A DNA stretch of 64,000 bases, taken from contig NC_059505.1 of NCBI RefSeq assembly GCF_914767665.1, positions 30,315,506 to 30,379,505 of the forward strand, read 5' to 3'. Shown piece by piece: positions 56,965 to 64,000 of this stretch. Under the pieces are notes generated by a model. It had not been told where the DNA came from and did not search any database. It saw nothing but the letters and a program-made list of their open reading frames with translations. Within the stretch, counting starts at the first letter, position 1. The number at the start of each line of letters is the position of its first letter. The translations under genes and the position numbers were made by a program. The DNA is from Harmonia axyridis (lineage: Eukaryota > Arthropoda > Insecta > Coleoptera > Coccinellidae).

Positions 56965-58124
56965 AGTACCACTTGGCTTCGCCGTTTTTTTCCGAAATTC
57001 GAGGCTTTTTTGTGAAAAACTGATTATACATTTATGATTCAAAGTATTGTCCATCGCTGGCCACTACTTTCTCCCATCTTCAGGCTGCGTACGAATCCCG
57101 CAGTGAGAACTGGTTACCTTTTGAAGCGATCCACGGATTGATCCAATCTTTTACTTCTTCATAAGGCCGGAAGTGCAGGTCAGCTAGGCCGTGTGCCATT
57201 ATTCAAAACAAGTGATAGTCCGAGGGAGCAATATCTGGAGAATACGGCGGTTGGGGTAGGACTCCCCATTTCAACTTTTTCAAATATGTCCTGGCCACTT
57301 TCGCAACATGGATCGCATGTGATTAGTTCAGTCGGTTTCAGCAACTAATAATACACTTCGCCGAGCTGATCCCACCAAATACTGAGCATGATCTTGGAAC
57401 CGTGAATATTCGGTTTGGCCGTCGATGTGGAAAGATGGCCCGGACATCCCCATGATTTTCTTGGTATTACCGTAATGAATCAATTTTTCGTGTCCAGTCA
57501 CAATGTGATGCAGAAATTCCTTCCGTCTTTGCCTTGCAAAGATCAGCTGTGCACAAGAAATCAAACGCCGTTCATCATCTCTAGGCTTCAACTCTTACGA
57601 CAACCAATTTCATTGTGTCTGAATCATCCCCATGACTCTCAGGCATTTTGAAATGGTTTGTTGCGTACTCCCAATGATCCTGCCAATTCTTGTTGCATTA
57701 GACACTAGTCTTGATCAAGTAATGCTTATAATTCTGTATCTTCGAAAACGTTCTCTCTTCCTACGTCATGCTGGTCTTCGACATCAAATCATCGTTCTTG
57801 AAGCGTTTAAACCACTCTCGGCACCTAATTTCAATCATCATAGGCCTCATCATAGGTATTTGAGAGCATTTTATGAGGCTCAGCTTCAGATTTTTTCAAA
57901 TTGAAGCAGAAAAGTTGAACCTCCCGCAAATTTCTTTCCTAAGCTGACATGTTTAATCCAGAATAATTTTATAATGCAGACACATCGACTAATATTTCGA
58001 TGGCGTTATGTTTACAAATACCTTAGCTTATTGTATGATATCTACGATCTATTTATTTCGACTACCACTTATTGCTATAGCTACAGCCATCTATTGCAAA
58101 ACGGCTGAAGCAAGTTTGTACACC
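56965..58124 (-). mobile_element. mariner element, broken copy
   Basis: The ends are AGTACCACTTGGCTTCGCCG and, on the right, AACGGCTGAAGCAAGTTTGTAC, a diverged pair of the TIR seen in the other mariners. The minus strand carries RRKEFLHHIVTGHEKLIHYGN (57550-57490), the first catalytic block, where the usual aspartate of GDEK is replaced by H. It also carries KVARTYLKKLKWGVLPQPP-like and FRPYEEVKDWI-like text near 57290 and 57150. A deletion near 57310-57330 and several frameshifts make it inactive. Confidence 0.88.
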
Positions 58125-59070
58125 AATATATTTCCGATGAAAAAATACGACCTAGTTGAGATTTTGCTAGTAAATATTGAATAACAAGTTTGAGCTTTAT
58201 GTTAACTTTTGTGTTAACCGTGTTATAACAAAAAGACAAAAGCACTGACGTGAGGTCTGGAGTTTTTGACCGCTTGAGGCCATAGCACTTTTTAGGTTTA
58301 ATAAATTACAACTGTTCTGTGGTCTCTATGGGTGCAATTGACCTATGAATAGACGAGCGCTCAAAGGCTTGCAACTTTACGTCAGTGTATTTATCATCTT
58401 TTACATTTATAAATAGCTGTTGATATCTTGAATGGTAATCTATTTTATTCTTCTATCATCAAATTAAGTTGAGAAAACTCTACTACAATGTTTTGTCAAA
58501 TTAAGATCATTTTTCGTCATCCTGATGATCTTTCTTCAATATTTTCCAAACCTTGCAACATACTTCGAAATGTTGTATCATCTTCCAAAGAGATCAATTC
58601 TAAACCCTTCTTCCAAGAAATTCCATTTGAAACGTCCACAAAGAAAAAACACATCATTTCTATATTTTCGATTATCTCACCACGCAACGGCAAAAATTGA
58701 ATGCTACAAATAAGTTTCATTCCGAATCACTCAATTGGTCCGAAACTCGATTTCCTTCGGGCATTGAAAATAATTTCACGTTCCTGTGTTAACTCAACAA
58801 AAGGAAATACGTTTGTCCACAATGGAAAGTTTGTATTGGCTCTCTCGTGTATGAGACCTTGATAAGAAGAAAGTGGTGAAGTGGTCTTGTGTTGAATTTT
58901 CCCGTTTTATGCAACAGGAGAAGGACTTTATTGAATTTTCTTCGGTGTCGTCAGATACTGGTCCTGAATACGAAAACAGAATTGAAGAACACTTTCCGAT
59001 GAAAACTGGTAGACTTTTCGATATCTTTAGAATGAAGAAAAAACACCAGAAGGTATTTTATTCGATTATT
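58125..59070. other. Unassigned AT-rich DNA
   Basis: Overlapping short ORFs at 58488-58720 on both strands are shadows of each other. Nothing else recognised. Confidence 0.25.
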
Positions 59071-60070
59071 GGTGTACAACTTTGCTGTAGGCTGTAGCGG
59101 TAAGTGGTAGTCGAAATAAATAGATCGTAGATGTCATACAATAAGCACAATATAGTAAAGTCTTCGTGAATATAAAGCCATCCAAATATTACTCGATTTG
59201 TGTCTGCCTCATAAAGTTAGTCTCGATTGAACAAGTCAGCTTACGATGCAAATTCTCATAATTTGCGGGAAATTTTAATTTTCTGCTTCAATATGACGAA
59301 ATCCGCGGCTGAGGCTCATCGAATGCTCTCAAACACCTATGGTGAATAAGAACGTGACAAGAGTGGTTTCAACGCTTCAAGAATGGTGATTTTAACGTCG
59401 AAGACTTCTTCGAAAATGAAGAATTGGAGGCGTTACTTAATTAAGACTCGTGTCGAAGGCAACCAGAATTAGCAAGATCATGGGGAGTGACGCAACAAGC
59501 CATTTCAAAACGCCTGAGAAGTTATGGGAATGATTCAGAATCAAGGAAATTGGATGCCATAGGAGTTGAAGCCGAGAGATGTTGAACGGCGTTTGTTTGC
59601 TCGTGAACAACTACTTGCAAGGCACAGACGAAAGGGATTTATGCATCGTATTGTAACTGGATTTATTACGATAATTGCAAGCGCCGAAAATTGGGGATAT
59701 CTCGGCCATGCTTCCACGTCGACGGTCAAACTGAATATTCACGGTTGCGAAAGTTGGACGTTGGAGTGGAGTCCTCCCCCACTCGCCGTAATCTCCAGAC
59801 GTTGCTCCCTTGAACTATCACTTGTTTCGATTAATGACACACGACCAGGCTGACCAGCACTTCCGGTTTTATGAAGAAGTAAAAAATTGGATCTATTCGT
59901 GAATCGTTTCAAAAGATGTCTAGTTTTTTCAACGCAGGATTCGTGAGCTGTCCGAAAGATGAAAAATGTAGTGGCCAGCGATTGACAATACTTTGAATCA
60001 TAAATGTATAATCAGTTTTTCACAATAAACCCTCGATTTTCGTGAAAATGACGGAGCAAAGTTGTACGCC
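59071..60070 (+). mobile_element. mariner element, internally deleted
   Basis: Well-preserved ends: GGTGTACAACTTTGC on the left and GCAAAGTTGTACGCC on the right. The + strand contains KPRDVERRLFAREQLLARHR and RKGFMHRIVTG (59566-59655), the part leading to the first catalytic block, followed by a jump to HTRRNLQTLLPLNYHLF-like text (the third catalytic region) near 59790, so about 240 bp including the second catalytic block have been deleted. At 1000 bp it is shorter than the 1241-bp copy. Confidence 0.9.
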
Positions 60071-61535
60071 TATGTATTTTCACTGGTAAGCCCCGGGAAC
60101 TTATTGAGTAGAGTTTGACACTATTGACGAAACTTTCAGATGGTACTGCTCCTCTTATCTGAAAAGTTTTAGGTGACATCTATGTATCAAATTGAACGGT
60201 AGTATTCCACTATCACACTAAAAGTGCTACCGTTTTTCTGATCACCAGTTGACGCCACTGTTGCGTGAGATCCAATGAAGTTTGTTCCTAACATAATTAT
60301 TCCATCATACAAGTGTTACAAGTGCTATCATGGCGTGGATCGAAACACAAATGACACAATCATTTCTTTTTCATTGTAATTTTCCATCTCAACTGTAATG
60401 TTTTTTTATGGGAGCCCTCAGTTCAATTTTTTTGGGTTCACGCTGTTTATTCTGTAGATGTGTTTTTCAAAACGTCATTCAGAATGCTCTTCAAACCTTA
60501 AAATTGCATAGCATCCACAAGCTATGTATTTTGCAAACTGTTTTTGGCCCTTCGTCAGCAGCAGATTAACGTACAATGAATAATCTGAACAATTTTTTCC
60601 TTTAATTCAATGGCAATATTCATAAGATATGATAATACTTCTGTGTGCTCTGGGTGGACTTGCCCTGTAAGTGAGCACACTTTTGAAAATAAATGTATTT
60701 CGAAACAGTGCACAAATTTACCTTTGAATTAGTTCTTTTAATCCGCTCAATTTGGCACCACTATTCGTTGAACATAAGATTTTCAAAACGCTTACTGAGT
60801 GCTTACTTGCTCTTGAAAAACCTCAGGATTAAAGTGGTCACTTTTGAAGGGACAACCCTTCTCAGATTTCAATGGTATTGGTCCTTCTTCTTCTTCTTCT
60901 TCTCAAACAGATCAATTTTCAGCCAGTATTGCCCCTGATTGAGAGAGTCTGAATATGGGCTCAGCCTGAGAGACTATGTACTCAATCTCGGTGGTGTGAA
61001 TGTCAGTCTTGATTCTGGGTCCTGGGGCAACAGGACTTTTGGAGATCCAATCCCAGCACTGATTTTCTAAGTATTATTTCAATAATAATCTAATTTTGAC
61101 AGAACAAATGAAAATTTAAAATGATGCTGTTGATTGGTGATTTCTTTGTATAGCGCCACCTCAAGGATTAAGAAGGAAAAGGGATCCATGCTCGAACAAA
61201 ATCTAATCAGTGAACACACCAGTATTTTAGACATCTTAGTTCAATCATAATTCATAATTGCTATAATATATCTAAATATATTAACTACACAATTGATAAA
61301 GACCATCAGCACACAATGTCTTTGAAAATTCAAAATATCGTAGACTTCAAGCTATACTAGCGCCTCTCATTCATACGCGATAGCCCCCATTGAATAATCA
61401 TTTCAGCAAAACGGCATACATATTCCAAGACGCGGCGTTGTTCATAGTATTGCCCTACGTGTGGCGCCCTCCCACGGACTTACGAACAACAATCTCAAGA
61501 ATCAGCACATATACATCATTTTTTTCATATTTCAG
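60071..61535. other. Unassigned DNA upstream of the synapsin exon
   Basis: No exon or classified repeat recognised. A (TTC)n run sits at 60888-60902. Presumably intron or 5' flank of the synapsin gene. Confidence 0.3.
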
Positions 61536-61681
61536 CCAATCTTCCCCACAATCCCTAAATTTTCCAAGGTCAGGGGCGCACGGCAGAATCAGCCCCCGGC
61601 TCAAATCCCCAGTACGGCTTCAAGATAACCGATTGCAGCAAGTACTGCGGCCCCACAGGCTCCGCAGTTAACGGCCCCACC
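61536..61681 (+). other. Synapsin 5' untranslated part of the exon (probable)
   Basis: Follows a good acceptor (TTTTTTTCATATTTCAG). It contains the in-frame TAA at 61556-61558 and a GC-rich stretch to 61681. If the exon really starts at 61536 this is 5' UTR. The open, GC-rich frame between the TAA and the CTG (about 41 codons) leaves open that part of it is coding. Confidence 0.5.
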
Positions 61682-61837
61682 CTGTCTTTCAGCAGCTTCA
61701 GACAGTCACTCACTTCCAATGTCAATTACTTGAAACGAAGGTTCAGCTCCGGGGATCTATCCTCGGAGTGCGACGACACTGAGGCTCCGGTGGATCCCTA
61801 CACCAGAAAAACGCCGCCAGTGACGTCGCAGCCCCAG
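61682..61837 (+). CDS. Syn: Synapsin, first coding exon (domain A), probable CUG start
   Basis: Synapsin is a phosphoprotein on the outside of synaptic vesicles that tethers the reserve pool. The exon encodes LSFSSFRQSLTSNVNYLKRR then FSSGDLSSECDDTEAP, the N-terminal domain A typical of insect synapsins, with the kinase site RRFS. It ends with CAG, phase 0, before the donor GTGAGT at 61838. The frame contains no ATG; going upstream it stays open to a TAA at 61556-61558. The CTG at 61682 has A at -3 (ACC CTG), a favourable context, and as I recall the Drosophila synapsin is also thought to start at a CUG. If the acceptor at 61535 (TTTCATATTTCAG) is used, the stop lies in the exon and a non-AUG start is required. 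If one of the internal AGs, for example 61610 or 61611, is used, an upstream exon could supply the start. Domains C and E must lie in exons beyond the window. Confidence 0.85.
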
Positions 61838-62971
61838 GTGAGTCAAAATTCTCCTGTATCGAATCCTTATTTATCGACATACCGGACACTCGAAACTTGT
61901 AAGTAACATAGAAGGAAAAAGAAGAATTCAACATCGCGAGACCACAAAACTGCCTAAAAACGGTTGAGGAACACTGACGGAGATGTCATTTTCGGGTGTT
62001 GAGTAATAACAGGTTTCTACCCTTGTCAGGAAGCGGAGATGAGATCAGGTGATAGGGGGGATATTAAATTAGCCTACGAAATTGCTTCAATTAATCTCTA
62101 TTATCATCTTGGATTGTTTGCTTCGTTTTGTGCCTTCAACCTTTGTAGGAGAGTCACGTTTCCGACTGATGTAAAACTGGTAATTAAATCTTCTTTATTT
62201 TTACCTGCATTTACGAGCTCGGGGAGATTGCAGGATAGCTTTCGGGCGATGCAGCTTCCATTACTTTCATTACTTCAGTCGACAATACCGTAAATTCTTC
62301 AATTTAAACCCTTTCATGGCGAAAGAGGACTTTTTTCTCATTTCATCTAATTTTAATTAGCTCTTCTACCAAGGAAATAACTGTTTTAGCATTCACCCCA
62401 GAATGAGTATTTCATTATGTTCGTCACAAATAAAGATCTTTCTTTATAAAAGAACCAGGCAGCAGCCTAATGGAATAATTGTCATCTGTTAATTTTTCTG
62501 AAATTTTCGTATGACCTCCCGAACAAGGGTCTACTGGTCCAACGCAATCATAACTAATTTTCGAGATACAGGGTGTCGAAGTTGGAAAATGGCATTTCTA
62601 AAAATGAATAAAAGACTTTTGCTCGACAAATATTGCTTACCCATTAAAATTAATTGGATTAATTGGTTAAGGAGTGAATCAAAAACATTATTCAAATTCA
62701 AAGTAACATTTCTCGTAGGAAAACATGAATTAAACACGTTTGCGCGACAAATATTGCTTACTCATAAAAATGAATTGGATTAATTGGATACGAAGTGGTC
62801 AAACATTATTCAAGATGAAATTCGATCAGTCCATAATTCAGTCCCTGTAATTAAAAAAGTCGTCTGTGGAATTTCCCAATTTTTTGTCATTAATCTTAGT
62901 TTGAGTACACTTTTATTATGTCAAACAGTATTGGATTTGCTATGACCAGTTTTTAGGATACACAGGTACTA
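61838..62971 (+). other. Synapsin intron, with a local tandem duplication
   Basis: Begins with GTGAGT. Two neighbouring copies of about 113 bp at 62595-62707 and 62708-62818 share CGACAAATATTGCTTAC and GAATTGGATTAATTGG. No other feature. Confidence 0.55.
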
Positions 62972-63700
62972 CACACATCGTCAAAAGTCTTGCCCGCCTC
63001 TATCAACTCTCAACTTGTTGAATATGACAATTTTTGTATGTAGAATCTTCACTATCGTAGCACTCATGAAAACAATAAACCAGCAAAAAATGTTTCTTGT
63101 TTGGGAAAATACAGGTGTTTTCGAAGTTAATCAGTTTTCATCACATAACATGATTTGAAATATTGAGAATATTCCGTGGAAAATGCCGGGACATCCAATT
63201 TCTCAGTTTGACCGGGCAAGAATATTAGCCCTACATCATGAAGCTTTGTCGAACCACCAGATTGCGCAACATTTGAATATTCCAGGGACTTCAGTAAGGC
63301 GCATAGTGGACTTTTTCCGGGGAACCGGCAGCGTTGCCCGGAGACTGGTGTCTGGTCGACCCAGAGTAAAATCTCCAAAGGAAGACCATTATATCGAAAA
63401 TTTTATTCGAAAGTATTCCTAACAGCCTTCGAAGTCATTTTTTTGAGGACCTATAGACAGGTAGTCTCAACCAGAACCATAAGAAGACGGTTGCATGGAC
63501 ATAGAGCTAACCGTCGGTAATGGGCAGAACACCAACAAGACTGGCTTTTACCACAATGGTGCAACGTACTTTTTTCGGACGAGCCTCTAGAACAGGCTCG
63601 TTGACAAAGTGATAGTCGACGAGAAAGGATTTGGAGAGGTCTAGGCAGGCCTCTAGAACAGGCTCGTAGAAATTAATATGGAGCTATTGAAAAGTATCGG
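62972..63700 (+). mobile_element. Tc1-like transposon fragment (copy C)
   Basis: Left terminus CACACATCGTCAAAAGTCTTG next to TA. The ORF 63183-63422 starts MPGHPISQFDRARILALHHE and continues with LSNHQIAQHLNIPGTSVRRI and GSVARRLVSGRPRVKSPKED, the two paired-like helix-turn-helix units joined by the GRPR motif that binds the terminal repeat. Downstream in other frames are RWAEHQQDW and VLFSDEP (about 63519-63585; catalytic D). The 3' third is missing. It lies within the synapsin intron in the sense direction. Confidence 0.88.
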
Positions 63701-63789
63701 GATACGAGAGCTGCTGATGATGACAGGTCGGTGGATACTAAAATCTTTGAATGATTTCGTCAATCTTGCTTGATGGTGGTCTCAGCGAT

Positions 63790-63930
63790 AGTTCATTTCT
63801 ATTTTTTCTGATTACTTGTTGAACAGATTGCAATGTGTTAGAGTCGGCTATGTCATACCAGAACCTGTGAGCCTGAAACATGGACTCCCGCAGGGATCGA
63901 ATCATGTATTCTTCTTCTTCTTTTAAATTC
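63790..63930 (+). pseudogene. Non-LTR reverse transcriptase fragment
   Basis: One frame reads RVGYVIPEPVSLKHGLPQGS (63840-63900). The G.PQGS motif is block 3 of LINE-type reverse transcriptases (usual form GVPQGS). The frame then runs into a TTC-rich stretch and no further domain is seen. Confidence 0.6.
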
Positions 63931-64000
63931 CTTTATCAAGGCAAATTTGTCTTTCTTTTGGGTGTTGTGAACTATGTTATGGACAATAATCCCTGTTTAG

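Noticed and set aside
57328..57651. Separate genes for the overlapping ORFs on both strands
   Set aside because: Both lie in the mariner copy; the minus frame is the transposase remnant and the plus frame its shadow.
60888..60902. TTC repeat as part of a coding serine/phenylalanine run
   Set aside because: The surrounding frame has no homology, and the run is a simple microsatellite.
1..64000. CRISPR arrays, prokaryotic operons, rRNA genes, viral genes
   Set aside because: No regular spaced repeats, no ribosomal RNA blocks and no viral protein motifs were seen; the gene structure is eukaryotic with introns.

Overview
The window is insect nuclear DNA, AT-rich and heavily colonised by transposable elements; a beetle is my best guess, from the mix of mariner, Tc1-like, RTE and Jockey-type elements and the insect form of the two host genes, but the species is not determined. 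Only two host genes can be named. Both are neuronal, both lie on the + strand, and both are only partly inside the window.

Host gene 1 is a 5-HT1-type serotonin receptor. The TM3 exon (34566-34675) is spliced to a large last exon (38427-39459) carrying TM4-TM7 and the stop codon; the DRY motif is split by the intron. The exon(s) for TM1-TM2 were not found. Host gene 2 is synapsin. Its N-terminal domain A exon ends at 61837 with a clean splice donor, has no in-frame ATG, and has an in-frame stop upstream, so a CUG start (61682) is likely. It carries the RRFS kinase site, with an AGG arginine codon that A-to-I editing could change. A possible non-coding first exon lies at 53095-53179. The rest of synapsin is beyond the right edge.

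The most interesting non-gene signal is a roughly 250-bp short retroelement present twice (25048-25299 and 30455-30703, both minus). It has a tRNA-like part with pol III A and B boxes followed by a complete type III hammerhead ribozyme: CUGAUGA, GAAA, a GUC cleavage triplet, three helices, and two terminal loops sharing 10 bp of perfect complementarity. Its ends are TG...CA and its flanking repeats are only 4-6 bp, so it could be a ribozyme-bearing SINE or an animal counterpart of a retrozyme LTR.

Layout: 0-8 kb, mariner, two Tc1-like copies and LINE scraps; 8-13 kb, an unassigned 255-codon ORF, an LTR-like repeat and a foldback element; 13-23 kb, transposase remnants, a Jockey-like LINE tail, two mariners and a Tc1-like element with an LTR-like repeat nested in it; 23-30 kb, foldback elements, the first ribozyme element and LINE tails; 30-32.7 kb, a mariner broken by the second ribozyme element, an RTE tail and a palindromic MITE; 33.5-36.7 kb, RTE and Jockey fragments and a tRNA-like unit beside a perfect 51-bp inverted repeat; 38.4-39.5 kb, receptor last exon; 40.5-55 kb, LINE, hAT MITE, other foldbacks, a long-TIR transposon and unassigned DNA; 57-60 kb, two mariners; 61.5-64 kb, synapsin exon, a Tc1-like copy in its intron and a reverse transcriptase scrap. 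All element ORFs seen are broken.
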